The position numbers and the translations under genes are program-made. This document shows positions 53,136 through 62,984 of a stretch of 64,000 nt of DNA, one piece after another. This DNA is from CAWKKW01 sp963850345 (GTDB lineage: Bacteria > Acidobacteriota > Terriglobia > Terriglobales > Acidobacteriaceae), in assembly GCA_963850345.1 (NCBI GenBank), contig CAWKKW010000009.1, positions 660,570-724,569 of the forward strand, read 5' to 3'. A model generated the notes under the pieces. It saw nothing but the letters and a program-made list of their open reading frames with translations. It ran no database searches and was not told where the DNA came from. The first letter of the stretch is position 1. Every line of letters begins with the position of its first letter.

Positions 53136-55274
53136 ATGCCAACTCGCAGAGAGTTCCTCAAAACTACCTTGGTTGCCGGTACGGCATTCGCCCTGTTTCG
53201 CGGAAGCGAAGGCAAGGTGTGGGCCTTCTCCCAAAGTCCCACGCTGCGCAAATTTATAGCGCCTCTACCCGGCTTAGGTCCGAAGGGTATTCCTATCGCG
53301 AACGCCACCACTAACCCTGCATATCCCGGCGCCGACTTCTATCAACTCGCTGCCCAAGAGTTTGAACAGCAGATGCATCCCGATCTGCCCAATCCCACCC
53401 GGCTGTGGGGTTATGTAGATCTGACCACCAACAACACCGGGTATTTGGGGCCCATCATCGTGGCACAACGGGGTAAACCGGTGGTGTTGCGCATGGATAA
53501 CGATCTGCCGCCGCAGCACATTCTTCCGGTCGACACCAGCCTGATGGGCGCGGAACCCGGCGTTCCGCAAAATCGCTGCTGCGTTCACCTGCATGGTGGT
53601 TACGTGCCGTGGACTTCGGATGGTGGACCGTTCGCCTGGTTTGCCCCGACGGGCACCGTGGGTGCGACCGACGGCTCCGCGGGGCCCTGCTTCCTGAACG
53701 GAGTGGCGGGCTCTCCAGGAGTAGCAGACTACTATTATCCCAACGACCAAAGCGCGAGACTCGCCTGGTATCACGATCACTCCATCGGCATTACGCGGTT
53801 GAATGCTTACGCCGGAATGGCTGCCGGCTACCTTCTCACTGACTCGGTGGTCGCGGACCTCTCGAGCGGGAACGCTCCGGTGGTCCCGTCCCTCGCCTAC
53901 ACCTTGCCGCTCGTCCTCCAGGACAAGATGTTCAAGATGGGCCATGATCGATGGGGCCGCCCCGGTGACTTGTGGTACCCCTTTATCTACGAAGCGAACA
54001 GCGATGGAGCGAACGGGCGTTGGGACCTCGGTGAGCCATCGGAAGGCTTCCCGCTTGGCGCGGGGCTGCCGCCGACCCCTTCGTGTGTGCCCGAGTTCTT
54101 TGCCGATACCCCGGTCATCAACGGCATGGCCTACCCCTATGCAGAAGTACAACCCCGCCGGTATCGCTTCCTGATCCTCAACGGATCGCAGGCCCGCTTC
54201 TTCCATCTACAGCTCTACTATGAGTCCGCCTTGAACCCCGGAGAGCCGGACTTCGGTAGACCGGGTCCGGCGTTTATTCAGATCGGAAATGAAGGAGGCC
54301 TGCTGCCGGAGCCTGTCGTTCTCAATTCGCCACCGCTACAGATACCTATCGAATGCGATGGTTCAGTCGTGGCGAGCGGCCCATTCAACCTGCTGGTAGC
54401 GCCCGCGGAACGCGCCGATATCGTGGTGGATTTTTCAAGCGTGCCCAGTGGGGAAAATCTGATTCTCTACAACGATGCGCCCGCTCCGTTTCCGCAGGGC
54501 GATACCCGGAACGACTACTACACCGGATGCCCAGACCAGACCAGTATCGGTGGCTCGGCCTCGACGCAGCCCCGCAACGGTCCGAATACGCGCACGCTGA
54601 TGCAGTTCCGCGTCGTGGCCCTTTCGGGTGCGAAGGATCCGCTGGATTTTGCCGCAACCCTTACCGCTTTGAAGGATGGGTTGCCCGCAGCCTACCAGGC
54701 TTCGCATGTACCCTTCGGCGAACCCGATCTGGATCCGAATGCTCCCGGTGTGATCTTTGAGAACAAGACGCTCAACGAAGACTTCGACGAATCTGGCAGG
54801 CTGATTCAGCGGGTGGGCACAGACACTGCGACCTATCCCGAGACCTATGCGTTGAATTATTCAGATCCTCCGACTGGGATCTACAAAGACGGGCAAACGG
54901 TGATCTGGGATATCTACAACACCACCGGCGACACGCATCCCATGCACTTCCACCTTGCCAACGTGCAGGTGTTAGGACGAGCCGAGTTTGACGACTCAGA
55001 TCCGAGTCACGTCACGTTCGCGCCGACCACCGCGTGGCTGCAGCCGGATGCGAACTATCGCGGCTGGAAAGAAACAGTGCGGATGAACCCCGGCGAAGTT
55101 ACGCGGGTGATCATGCAATTCAAACTGCCCAAGGTTCCATTCCCGGTCCCGCCGAGCCCTCGCGCCGGACTCCTGGGTGGCCATGAATACGTGTGGCATT
55201 GCCACATTCTCGAGCATGAGGAGCATGACATGATGAGGCCGCTGGTGATCCTGCCGGCGGAAGACGCAGGCTAG
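53136..55274 (+). CDS. Tat-exported multicopper oxidase
   Basis: 712 residues. Twin-arginine signal T-R-R-E-F-L-K-T-T with an Ala-rich core, so exported folded. Copper ligands: H-L-H-G-G (about 152), W-Y-H-D-H-S-I-G (about 210), H-P-M-H-F-H (about 608) and the final W-H-C-H-I-L-E-H-E-E-H-D-M-M with type-1 Cys, His and Met. CotA/bilirubin-oxidase-like three-cupredoxin layout. Substrates in this class are phenolics, bilirubin or metal ions. Intact. The last four bases overlap the stop of the convergent peroxiredoxin-like gene. Confidence 0.92.
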   Translation: MPTRREFLKTTLVAGTAFALFRGSEGKVWAFSQSPTLRKFIAPLPGLGPKGIPIANATTNPAYPGADFYQLAAQEFEQQMHPDLPNPTRLWGYVDLTTNNTGYLGPIIVAQRGKPVVLRMDNDLPPQHILPVDTSLMGAEPGVPQNRCCVHLHGGYVPWTSDGGPFAWFAPTGTVGATDGSAGPCFLNGVAGSPGVADYYYPNDQSARLAWYHDHSIGITRLNAYAGMAAGYLLTDSVVADLSSGNAPVVPSLAYTLPLVLQDKMFKMGHDRWGRPGDLWYPFIYEANSDGANGRWDLGEPSEGFPLGAGLPPTPSCVPEFFADTPVINGMAYPYAEVQPRRYRFLILNGSQARFFHLQLYYESALNPGEPDFGRPGPAFIQIGNEGGLLPEPVVLNSPPLQIPIECDGSVVASGPFNLLVAPAERADIVVDFSSVPSGENLILYNDAPAPFPQGDTRNDYYTGCPDQTSIGGSASTQPRNGPNTRTLMQFRVVALSGAKDPLDFAATLTALKDGLPAAYQASHVPFGEPDLDPNAPGVIFENKTLNEDFDESGRLIQRVGTDTATYPETYALNYSDPPTGIYKDGQTVIWDIYNTTGDTHPMHFHLANVQVLGRAEFDDSDPSHVTFAPTTAWLQPDANYRGWKETVRMNPGEVTRVIMQFKLPKVPFPVPPSPRAGLLGGHEYVWHCHILEHEEHDMMRPLVILPAEDAG

Positions 55275-55942
55275 AACGAGCGGCGCGGTGCCGGAAGAGC
55301 GGCGAGCACGTCTTCCGGCTCGGGACGCACCTTAAAGTCAGCGTGCGCTTCTGAGAAACGCACCGTGCCGTCCTGATCGAGAACGAACGTGGCTGCCAGC
55401 GGCAGTCGCCAGCTATCGTCGCCGTTCACAAAAGGGATGTTGACGAGAATGCTGCGGTAGTAGTTCTGATGAAACAGCGGAACGCTATAGGCGAGGCCGA
55501 ACTTGGCGGCAACGTCACACCCGGCGTCGCTCAGAATGGGAAATGGCAGCGAATGTTGACTGGCGGTGAAGTCATTCTGCCGCACGGTCTGCGGAGAGAT
55601 GGCGACGACCAGTCCGCCCCGCTCGCGAACACCCGCATAGAGGTCGCGCCATGCTTCCAGTTCGGTCACGCAGTAGGCGCACCAGCGGCCGCGGAAAAAC
55701 GAAACCACCAGCGGGCCAAGGGCCAGCAGGTCAGCGGAACGAACTGTGTGTCCGGAATAGTCCGGCAACGCGAACTCGGGAGCCTTGGCTCCGACCGGCA
55801 GCACGCGGTTTTCAGCACCGGAAGCGAAGAGATCTTCAATCGCCCTTTCGCCAACGGCTAAGCGTTCGGCCTGTACCAGTTCGCGAGTGTTTGCGGTGAT
55901 CTCGTCCAACTTATCCTGCAGGTTCGAAAGCCGGGTAGTCAT
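55271..55942 (-). CDS. Peroxiredoxin-like (AhpC/TSA) protein
   Basis: 223 residues. Thioredoxin fold: A-P-E-F-A-L-P-D-Y, then F-F-R-G-R-W-C-A-Y-C-V-T-E-L with a C-x2-C site near 92, rather than a single Prx Cys. The N-terminal 50 residues are helical. Likely reduces peroxides or disulfides in the cytosol. Single gene, convergent with the oxidase. Confidence 0.85.
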   Translation of the reverse strand: MTTRLSNLQDKLDEITANTRELVQAERLAVGERAIEDLFASGAENRVLPVGAKAPEFALPDYSGHTVRSADLLALGPLVVSFFRGRWCAYCVTELEAWRDLYAGVRERGGLVVAISPQTVRQNDFTASQHSLPFPILSDAGCDVAAKFGLAYSVPLFHQNYYRSILVNIPFVNGDDSWRLPLAATFVLDQDGTVRFSEAHADFKVRPEPEDVLAALPAPRRSF

Positions 55943-56015
55943 GATTTCCTTTTAACAGTGATGCAGTACCGCATCGTCGATCTTGAGATGTCTCACGTGA
56001 GCGTTCGCCGCCGCC

Positions 56016-57398
56016 TCAGCGGCCCTGCCCGCGCATGCCTCCGAGTTGACCCATCAGACGGCGCTGCAATCCGCCTCCGCCTTTGCCCACCGTCTTGAAG
56101 ACCTTCCGCATCTGCGCATATTGACGCAGCAACTGATTGACTTCCTGAACGGTGGTGCCGGAGCCGCGTGCGATGCGCTTCCTGCGATTCCCTGAAATGA
56201 TCTCGTGGTTGTTACGTTCTTTCTGCGTCATGGAGTTGATGATTGCCTCCACGCGCACAAACTGCTTCTCGTCGACCTGGTCGGCCATCTGCTGAATTCC
56301 CGCGAACGGTCCCACGGACGGCAGCATCTTCATGATGCTCTGCATGGAGCCAAGCTTGCGAATCTGCCGAAGCTGATCGCGAAAGTCTTCGAGCGAAAAC
56401 CCGTCTCCGGAGAGCGCCTTCCGCGCAAATTCCTCCGACTTCTTCTTGTCCAGCTTCTCTTCGGCCTTCTCGATGAGCGTCATCATGTCGCCCATGCCGA
56501 GGATGCGGCTTACGATGCGGTCTGGATGAAAGGCGTCAAAGGCATCCGGTTTTTCACCGGTGCCGATAAACTTGACCGGCTGCCCGGTGACGTGGCGAAT
56601 CGAGAGAGCCGCACCACCGCGAGCATCTCCGTCCATCTTGGTGAGCACGACGCCAGTGAGCGCCAGGCGCTTGTGAAACTCCTCGGCCGAACGCACGGCG
56701 TCCTGCCCGGTCATGGCATCGGCCACGAACAGGATCTCCTGCGGCGAAAGCAGGCTCTTGAGACTGGCCATCTCGTCCATCAGGTCGGAGTCGATATGCA
56801 GACGTCCGGCGGTATCGACGATCAGCGTGTCGCAGCCCGAGATCACTGCTTCGCGTCGCGCCTCTTTCGCCAGCCGCTCGACCAGTGCGGTCGAAGGAGC
56901 CTCCCCCTTCAGGTCGCCCATGTAGATGTTGGCCTTGATGCTGCTCGCCACCACGCGAAGCTGCTCGCGTGCGGCCGGCCGATAGACGTCTACTGAAACC
57001 AGCATGGGCCGATGGCCGCCTTTTTGCAGCCACGCAGCCAGCTTGCCCGAGGTTGTGGTCTTGCCGGAACCCTGAAGTCCCGCCATGAGGATGATGGTCG
57101 GCGGCCGCGACGCGAACTGAAAACGCGCCGTGTCCTTGCCCAGAATGGCCATCAACTCATCGCGAACAATCTTGATCACCTGCTCGGTCGGCGAGAGGGC
57201 GGTCATCACCTCTTGGCCAATGGCCTTCGCGCGAATGTGTTCGACCAGTTCCTTAACGACATTCAGGTTCACGTCGGCTTCGAGCAGCGCCACGCGAATC
57301 TCACGCAGCGCGTCTGCGATGTTTTCTTCGGTGATCGTGCCCTGGCCGCGAAGATTCTTAAACGCCCGCTGCAGTTTATCTGAGAGATTTTCAAACAT
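56016..57398 (-). CDS. ffh: Signal recognition particle protein Ffh
   Basis: 460 residues. N domain about 1-90; GTPase G domain with G-L-Q-G-S-G-K-T-T-T (P-loop), V-D-V-Y-R-P-A-A-R-E-Q-L, D-T-A-G-R-L, T-K-M-D-G-D-A-R-G-G-A; M domain from about 300 with S-M-Q-S-I-M-K-M-L-P and R-K-R-I-A-R-G-S-G-T-T-V-Q-E-V-N for 4.5S RNA and signal-peptide binding. Targets membrane proteins to SecYEG via FtsY. Intact. Confidence 0.97.
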   Translation of the reverse strand: MFENLSDKLQRAFKNLRGQGTITEENIADALREIRVALLEADVNLNVVKELVEHIRAKAIGQEVMTALSPTEQVIKIVRDELMAILGKDTARFQFASRPPTIILMAGLQGSGKTTTSGKLAAWLQKGGHRPMLVSVDVYRPAAREQLRVVASSIKANIYMGDLKGEAPSTALVERLAKEARREAVISGCDTLIVDTAGRLHIDSDLMDEMASLKSLLSPQEILFVADAMTGQDAVRSAEEFHKRLALTGVVLTKMDGDARGGAALSIRHVTGQPVKFIGTGEKPDAFDAFHPDRIVSRILGMGDMMTLIEKAEEKLDKKKSEEFARKALSGDGFSLEDFRDQLRQIRKLGSMQSIMKMLPSVGPFAGIQQMADQVDEKQFVRVEAIINSMTQKERNNHEIISGNRRKRIARGSGTTVQEVNQLLRQYAQMRKVFKTVGKGGGGLQRRLMGQLGGMRGQGR

Positions 57399-57519
57399 AA
57401 TGGGTCATTCCCAGTTTACCGGAGATGGGCCGCGCCTGCTTCGCTGACCCTCAGCCAAGGCATTCCGGCGTCAGGATGAGGCTGATATCCTTGGCCCCAA
57501 CACGTTGGAAGGGAATGGG

Positions 57520-57822
57520 ATGAGCAACGGTGCAGACCTAAGACGATGGATCGCCCGGGCTGCGGCCGCGATGGTGCTCTTTACCTTTGCTCTCTATTGC
57601 AGCGACTATCTGTCGCTCCGGTACACCATTCCCAAAGGTCGGCAGGTGTTCGGATCTGTACGGGTAAACCGCTTTCTAGCGGTGCCGCTCAAGAACGGCA
57701 AGAACGAATACGATCCCATCGGATCAGAAGAGGTCCCCTGCACCCAGTCCCTTTTCCCTCAGCTTGGAGATGCGCCGTGCTGGTGGTTGAAGCGGCATCG
57801 AGAGCGGGTTGAGAACCTGTAA
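57520..57822 (+). CDS. Small membrane-anchored protein, unknown
   Basis: 100 residues from ATG 57520. One TM helix at about 11-27 (A-A-A-A-M-V-L-F-T-F-A-L-Y-C) then a soluble part with two Cys, E-V-P-C-T-Q-S-L-F-P and D-A-P-C-W-W-L, that could pair as a disulfide outside the membrane. No family name known to me. Ends 38 bases before the convergent membrane gene. Confidence 0.6.
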   Translation: MSNGADLRRWIARAAAAMVLFTFALYCSDYLSLRYTIPKGRQVFGSVRVNRFLAVPLKNGKNEYDPIGSEEVPCTQSLFPQLGDAPCWWLKRHRERVENL

Positions 57823-57860
57823 ACCCTCGGGACTGGGGATGGTGCGCTCGAGGCCGCGTC

Positions 57861-58427
57861 TCAAAGGCCACCTGCTGGTTTCTCGCGCCTCTTGCCCGCA
57901 AGCATGGCAAACAACGGAGCACCCCATGCGCCGATTGCGAGTAGGGCTCCGAAGAGAACCACAGCATCGATACTCTCCCGGCCTTGAGGGCTCCAGTACA
58001 CGTCCTCCAGATTCAGCCAGAGCGCGAACTCATCCAGAGTGAGCGCTGCGCCTACTCCATACAGCAGCGAAATCAGGCGGCTTGCGAAGATGGCGGAAGG
58101 GGTTGTGCCCGCGTCCGCTTCCGCCAGTGAGGCGTAGCCTACCAACAGCAGGATGAGAATGCCCCACACCAGGTGGTGAATGTGGCGGCCGTGCATGGTG
58201 ACCCAGCCGAACGGCCCAATGTGTTGCGTGATGGCCCAGACCAGGAGCCGAACCGCCAGAAACGTCACGAAGAAGCTGATCGACGCCAGAAACATCCTCC
58301 TTCTGGGCCGGTCTGGGATGGCGTTGTGAATCACATGACCGAGCCGGGTCAGGTACAAGATAAAGAGCATCGTCGCGGTACTGGCAACGATGAACACCAG
58401 CAGAATTTCGGCGGCGGTCCAGCGCAT
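57861..58427 (-). CDS. Polytopic membrane protein, unknown
   Basis: 188 residues, about five TM helices. A conserved-looking M-H-G-R-H-I-H-H-L-V-W-G motif in the third segment and F-A-L-W-L-N-L-E-D-V-Y-W near 130 suggest a functional site with His and acidic residues. No family assigned. It follows the ABC permease gene on the same strand by 61 bases, possibly in the same operon. Confidence 0.7.
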   Translation of the reverse strand: MRWTAAEILLVFIVASTATMLFILYLTRLGHVIHNAIPDRPRRRMFLASISFFVTFLAVRLLVWAITQHIGPFGWVTMHGRHIHHLVWGILILLLVGYASLAEADAGTTPSAIFASRLISLLYGVGAALTLDEFALWLNLEDVYWSPQGRESIDAVVLFGALLAIGAWGAPLFAMLAGKRREKPAGGL

Positions 58428-58488
58428 AGCTCAGTAGACCACGCGAAGTCGGACCCGATTGCCAAAGGCGCAGCACCACAGCGGGCAA

Positions 58489-60111
58489 TTACACCTTGGA
58501 GAGTTCCGCGATTAGAGATTCGCGGCGGCTGAAAGCCATTGCGTCCATCCGGTTCAGAATAAGCCAGTAGATCAGCATGGATGCCATCGAACACACGCAG
58601 AAGAACGCAGCAGCGATCCAAAGCGACCACGCGATCCGCACCATTGCGAACACCAGCATACCGATGCCGACCGCAACCGCCTGGACAACGAGTCCGATCA
58701 GGGCCCCGGCCGCCGATCCCTTCTGTCGGCCAAACTTGGCGTAGTCAACCTTCTTCGGGAAGTAGACCGAGACCACGTTGCCGGCCGCGAAGGTGAGCGG
58801 CGCCGCAAATGCCAGCCAGGTTAGGGTCGCCACCAACATCTCAGCCGAAGGTGGTTGAAACATCACCCTCACCGCCACCCACAAGATCGCCAGTTGAATG
58901 GCAATCAGGCAGAGGCTGACAAGATTTTTGGCGAAGATTACCCGTCGAATCGCAACCGGGGAGCTGAAGTAGAACTGGACGCCACCGGCGTCGTTGGCGA
59001 AGCAGTTGTAGACCAGGTTGATGAGCGTGAGCAGCGAATAAGCTACGCCGATGGGGAAAAGAAAGTGCGATGCGGAGGATGGGAAGTGCGAGACTGAGCG
59101 ATACGTCCCAAAGGTGAGAAGCATGAAGATCGGCGCGACCAGGCTGAACAGCACCGGCGGGCTGCGGCGAAGGTAGGTGAGTTCTTTCTCGAAGATGGCG
59201 GCGATGGAGCCTTCGAGCCCACGGCTCCTTCGGGGTATTCTGTCGCCCGTCTTCCTCGTAGCCGGAGCTTCGCTCAGTTCCTCGCCTCTGTAGATCGCCT
59301 TCATACGAAGAACCAGAATCCATGTAACAGCCGCCAGATATGCGACGAGAAGCGCCGGGGGTGCGAGATGTACTTGACCCTTGGCCGTCTGGGCAACGGA
59401 GAGGGCAACGAGCCCGGGCGGTAGCGCGCGTTCGAGGGGCAAGACTCGTTCCACAGCATGAATGAGCGGCATCGGCCGTTTTCCGTGAGAGCGGTTGATC
59501 GTCGGCCCGATGAACTGAAGGCTGATCAGAACGAAAACGATCAAAACACCCATCAGTTCGCGGGTGCGTCGTTGCGCTAGCCAACGTTCGATCCAGACGA
59601 TCACGGCGCGGGCGAGCACGACATTGAACAGGCCGAAAAGCAGCAGCAGGAACGCGGTGGCGGGAATCAAGATCGGCTTCGCGACCGCGACTCCAAGCGT
59701 GATGCCCAGCAGGGAGAGTGTTCCCAACACGGTGGTGATGTCTGCCGATCCGTAGACCAGTTGCACGGTCACGAAGGCGCAAAGGCTGAGCGGAAAGCGG
59801 AGCAGGGAACTGGAGTCCGCGCCGCCAGTGGACGCCACCGAGGCGACCAGCGGCATCAATTGCCACAGCCCGAAGATGACCCAGAGCAGAAAGGCCAGCC
59901 ACTCCGGATTTCCTGAGCTGACGAAGTAATGCGCAGCGAAGGCGAATCCGACACTTGCTCCCAATCCGGCCAGAACCATCATGGTCGACGAGTAGATCTT
60001 GAACCCGAGCTCAAATTTGCCGGAGGTGGTTCGCAGCGCATTCACAAACATGCGCCACCGCAGCCACGCGATGGCCGCGAACGCGTCGCGATTGCCGGCT
60101 AAGCCAGCCAT
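58489..60111 (-). CDS. ABC-2 type exporter permease
   Basis: 540 residues with about 12 hydrophobic segments in two clusters, and cytoplasmic loops with R-R-S-P-P-V-L-F-S and Y-F-P-K-K-V-D-Y-A-K-F-G-R. Large ABC-2 form, no ATPase. The start overlaps the ATPase gene's end by 13 bases, so they form one transporter. Substrate unknown. Confidence 0.85.
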   Translation of the reverse strand: MAGLAGNRDAFAAIAWLRWRMFVNALRTTSGKFELGFKIYSSTMMVLAGLGASVGFAFAAHYFVSSGNPEWLAFLLWVIFGLWQLMPLVASVASTGGADSSSLLRFPLSLCAFVTVQLVYGSADITTVLGTLSLLGITLGVAVAKPILIPATAFLLLLFGLFNVVLARAVIVWIERWLAQRRTRELMGVLIVFVLISLQFIGPTINRSHGKRPMPLIHAVERVLPLERALPPGLVALSVAQTAKGQVHLAPPALLVAYLAAVTWILVLRMKAIYRGEELSEAPATRKTGDRIPRRSRGLEGSIAAIFEKELTYLRRSPPVLFSLVAPIFMLLTFGTYRSVSHFPSSASHFLFPIGVAYSLLTLINLVYNCFANDAGGVQFYFSSPVAIRRVIFAKNLVSLCLIAIQLAILWVAVRVMFQPPSAEMLVATLTWLAFAAPLTFAAGNVVSVYFPKKVDYAKFGRQKGSAAGALIGLVVQAVAVGIGMLVFAMVRIAWSLWIAAAFFCVCSMASMLIYWLILNRMDAMAFSRRESLIAELSKV

Positions 60112-60893
60112 GACAGTTCCTGTTCCGCCTGCCGCGAACCTCCGACGATGCGCAGGAAAATATCTTCAAGCGTGAGCTTCCCGGTGCCGATGGCTGCGTC
60201 CGTACCGGCCTCAACGCCCGCTCGCAACTGTTCGAGGGAGCCCTGCGCAACCAGAATCCCCCGATCGATGATGGCTACGTGGCTGCAGAGCCGCTCCACA
60301 ATCTCGAGTACGTGCGAGGTGAGGAAGATGGTCGCGCCCCGCGCAATCATCCCTTGCAGCATGGCTTTAAGCGTGTTCGAGGCTACCGCGTCCACACCTT
60401 CAAACGGCTCGTCGAGAAAGAGAATCCGTGGTCCATGGATCACGGCCGCCGCCAGCGCAAGCTTCTTCTGCATTCCATGCGAATAGTCGGTGACCAGCTT
60501 TTTCGGCTGATCCGCCAACTGCATAAAGTCCAGCAGCTCCACGGTGCGCTTTGCAGCGACTTCGCGATTCAAACCGTACATGCGGCCCACGAACTGGAGA
60601 TACTCCGCCCCGGTAAGACGCCCAAAGAGCGCCAAGCCTTCGGGCACGACTCCGATCTGGCTCTTGACAGCGATCGGATCCGCATCGAAGTCGATGCCGA
60701 GAATCTCTATACGGCCAGCCGAGGGAGCCAGCAATCCGGTAAGCATCTTGATCGTGGTAGATTTTCCGGCCCCGTTCGGTCCCAGGAAGCCGAAGAACTG
60801 CCCTGGCGCTACGCTCAGGTTCATGTTCTGTACAGCCGTAAACTCTCCAAAGCGCCGGGTGAGAGCTTCTGTAACGATTGCAGGCGTAGACAT
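60099..60893 (-). CDS. ABC exporter ATP-binding protein
   Basis: 264 residues from ATG 60893. Walker A G-P-N-G-A-G-K-S-T-T, Q-loop near residue 85, signature Y-S-H-G-M-Q-K-K (a variant of LSGGQ), Walker B I-L-F-L-D-E-P-F-E-G, and a switch His in T-S-H-V-L. DrrA/CcmA-like. The frame is open back to 61076, but that stretch overlaps the GNAT gene on the other strand and is not protein-like; another ATG lies at 60911. Confidence 0.92.
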   Translation of the reverse strand: MSTPAIVTEALTRRFGEFTAVQNMNLSVAPGQFFGFLGPNGAGKSTTIKMLTGLLAPSAGRIEILGIDFDADPIAVKSQIGVVPEGLALFGRLTGAEYLQFVGRMYGLNREVAAKRTVELLDFMQLADQPKKLVTDYSHGMQKKLALAAAVIHGPRILFLDEPFEGVDAVASNTLKAMLQGMIARGATIFLTSHVLEIVERLCSHVAIIDRGILVAQGSLEQLRAGVEAGTDAAIGTGKLTLEDIFLRIVGGSRQAEQELSWLA

Positions 60894-60962
60894 AAGATTG
60901 TGGTCTAGCATACCCGCAAACCTGTCCGCCGGCCTGTGACGATGAGGCAGAATAGGCAAGGC

Positions 60963-61466
60963 ATGGAAAATCCGTTCATTCGTCGCGCTGAGGTGGATTC
61001 GCTGGATGAGGCGTTCAGCATTGTTTCGGAGTACTACGACGCAGTAGGAGTGATGGTCCGCGAAGATCGCACTCAATTCGCGGCGTACTACTTCGGCGAA
61101 GGCTCCGGACTTTGGCTTGCGAGCAGCGGGACGGAGACGATCGGCTGCATCGCGCTGCGGCCGCTACCGCTTCCAGATGCGCCGAGTGGCGAGGTCAAGC
61201 GACTCTATGTGCGTCCCGCCTGGCGCGGAAAGGGAATCGCGGACCTGCTGTTGGATGAATTGCACACCTACGCCGCTGAGGCCGGATATCGGTGGATCTA
61301 TCTCGACTCCAAAGATGACTTGGAGGCGGCCCAACGGTTTTACAAGCGCCGCGGATACCAAACGTGCGAGCGCTATAACGACAATCCGCAGGCGACCGTG
61401 TTTATGCGAATCGAGCTGACCGCGTCGGAAGACAACGAGAAACCCGGGGCGGCCTCATCCAAGTAA
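60963..61466 (+). CDS. GNAT family N-acetyltransferase
   Basis: 167 residues from ATG 60963 (A-G-G-C-A-A-G-G upstream). Acetyl-CoA site V-K-R-L-Y-V-R-P-A-W-R-G-K-G-I-A-D-L-L at about 80-97; the R-x2-G-x-G/A loop is good. C-terminal F-Y-K-R-R-G-Y is typical. Substrate unknown; cytosolic. Confidence 0.88.
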   Translation: MENPFIRRAEVDSLDEAFSIVSEYYDAVGVMVREDRTQFAAYYFGEGSGLWLASSGTETIGCIALRPLPLPDAPSGEVKRLYVRPAWRGKGIADLLLDELHTYAAEAGYRWIYLDSKDDLEAAQRFYKRRGYQTCERYNDNPQATVFMRIELTASEDNEKPGAASSK

Positions 61467-61523
61467 TTCGCACCGACAGGCCGAAGAGGTCAATTCTTGA
61501 TCCGACGAGTGTGGAATCCGCGG

Positions 61524-62054
61524 ATGGCCGATCTAAGCGTGGTTGTGATCTGTGCCTGCATAGCGATTTGCCCGGCAATCGCGGCCGCGCAGACTGCTAC
61601 CGTGCCGCAACTCCATCGGCGAGGGGACACCATGCCGCGCCAGCCGCAGACATCTGCTGTTCTGGTCCGCGGAACGTCGTCCCTTCCACCGGAAGCCTCG
61701 GGCGAATACGCGTTGGGAGCCCCTGGCGAGGTGATCGAGGTCATTGCCCAGCGTAGGAGATTGGAAGGCTACGTCTCAAAATTGGGCGATCTGGATAGCG
61801 ACCACGGTGCGCCGCTGACATTCTTCTTCGATCGCGCCTCGATGAGCGGAGAGCGACTGACATTTTCTACCTGGCAGGTGCACGGAGTCTGGATTTCGTT
61901 TGACGGTGCCATTGTTCCCGGGCCAAGCGATGGCCGGTCAGACAATCCACCGTTCGTGCTCGAAGGCGACCTGGTCGAGCACAATGTGGCTACAGAGACC
62001 GAGCAGCACCGGCGCGTCCGCTTGAAAATGGCACCAGACAATGGCAACGGCTGA
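61524..62054 (+). CDS. Secreted hypothetical protein
   Basis: About 176 residues from ATG 61524, which opens a signal peptide (V-V-V-I-C-A-C-I-A-I-C-P-A-I-A-A-A-Q). The mature part has no known motif. R-R-R-L-E-G-Y-V-S-K-L-G-D-L and V-W-I-S-F-D-G-A-I-V look like beta strands. TTG 61497 is the alternative start. Confidence 0.6.
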   Translation: MADLSVVVICACIAICPAIAAAQTATVPQLHRRGDTMPRQPQTSAVLVRGTSSLPPEASGEYALGAPGEVIEVIAQRRRLEGYVSKLGDLDSDHGAPLTFFFDRASMSGERLTFSTWQVHGVWISFDGAIVPGPSDGRSDNPPFVLEGDLVEHNVATETEQHRRVRLKMAPDNGNG

Positions 62055-62102
62055 GTCCGCGGCAGTTCTGGGCGTCACTACCTCACCGGTCACAGGGCGA
62101 AC

Positions 62103-62564
62103 TTAGGAAGACCAATCCGGAGTCCTGCGAGCTGCAGGCTTGCTTCCCACATCGTCCGGCTGGGTGTTCAGATCCAAGGTTCGAGGCGAAATGCGAACCG
62201 GGGCGGACGGATCCGAGTGATCGATTTGCTGTCCGGGTCTGCCCGGTGTCTCCAGTCGCTCCGGGTCCGTAGCTCCACCCGGAGAGCCACCCTGGCGTTC
62301 AAATTGAGTGGACGCATCGTGCGTCCGGAACGGGGCCAGCTTCGCCGGGTCCCCCGCGCTCTCCGGTTGATCCCGCCGGGAGCGAAACTCAAGCGTATCT
62401 ATGCGAACTGGGGTATCTCTCGATCGTAACGTCGGCTTCAGGATCTCGCCGCGACCGTCCGGACTAATAGGCGGAGGCGATGCGAACCGGGCGAGTGCCG
62501 CGGCGGCCACCCCCGCCAACATTCCCACGGTGACTCCCTTCCAGAATTCCAATCGGTCGCTCAC
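62103..62564 (-). CDS. Small membrane-anchored protein with disordered C-terminus
   Basis: From GTG 62564, five bases after GGGAGGG, 153 residues. One TM helix at about 8-26 (G-V-T-V-G-M-L-A-G-V-A-A-A-A-L-A), then a Pro/Arg/Asp-rich tail. No family. Its composition is unusual but the start signal is strong. Confidence 0.5.
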   Translation of the reverse strand: MSDRLEFWKGVTVGMLAGVAAAALARFASPPPISPDGRGEILKPTLRSRDTPVRIDTLEFRSRRDQPESAGDPAKLAPFRTHDASTQFERQGGSPGGATDPERLETPGRPGQQIDHSDPSAPVRISPRTLDLNTQPDDVGSKPAARRTPDWSS

Positions 62565-62641
62565 TAGGGCCCTCCCTGTTCCGGATGATTTTGATGCAGA
62601 ACTCGAAACTGCCATCCTGCTTTCGCTGACGACGATGCAGC

Positions 62642-62836
62642 TCAATAGTAGTCAGAACAACTGAGGTAGTAGCCGCATGCAGGGCAGATCAACTTGCAGC
62701 GATGGCCAGCGAGTTGGCTCGAACAGTTGGGGCAGAAAAGAGAATGATGAGGATTGCAGGCCCTGGACTGGTTGCTCTTCGCAGGCGGTTCAGAACTCGT
62801 ATTCTCAAGATCGTTCGGCACCGCATTAGCGTACAT
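62642..62836 (-). CDS. Small zinc-ribbon protein
   Basis: About 64 residues from ATG 62836, with GGAGGGG nine bases upstream. A C-terminal F-C-P-N-C-S-S-Q and I-C-P-A-C-G-Y-Y-L-S-C give two C-x2-C knuckles, the usual zinc ribbon. The N-terminal half is hydrophilic and probably disordered. Longer frames to 62956 lack a start signal. Function unknown. Confidence 0.6.
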   Translation of the reverse strand: MYANAVPNDLENTSSEPPAKSNQSRACNPHHSLFCPNCSSQLAGHRCKLICPACGYYLSCSDYY

Positions 62837-62984
62837 CAGTGCGTTCCCCTCCGAACTACCTGCGCCTAACATTTCTTTGCCGATTCGACGCCGGTAATCG
62901 CGGTTGATATGCTCAAGGAGCGTCTTCGAGGCCCGTCTCGGGCAAGTCACTCTCAACCAATCACATCAATCATGAGGAGTTGTT

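Noticed and set aside
60894..61076. N-terminal extension of the ABC ATPase
   Set aside because: Overlaps the GNAT gene on the other strand and is not similar to ABC proteins; the fold begins at S-T-P-A-I-V-T-E-A-L.
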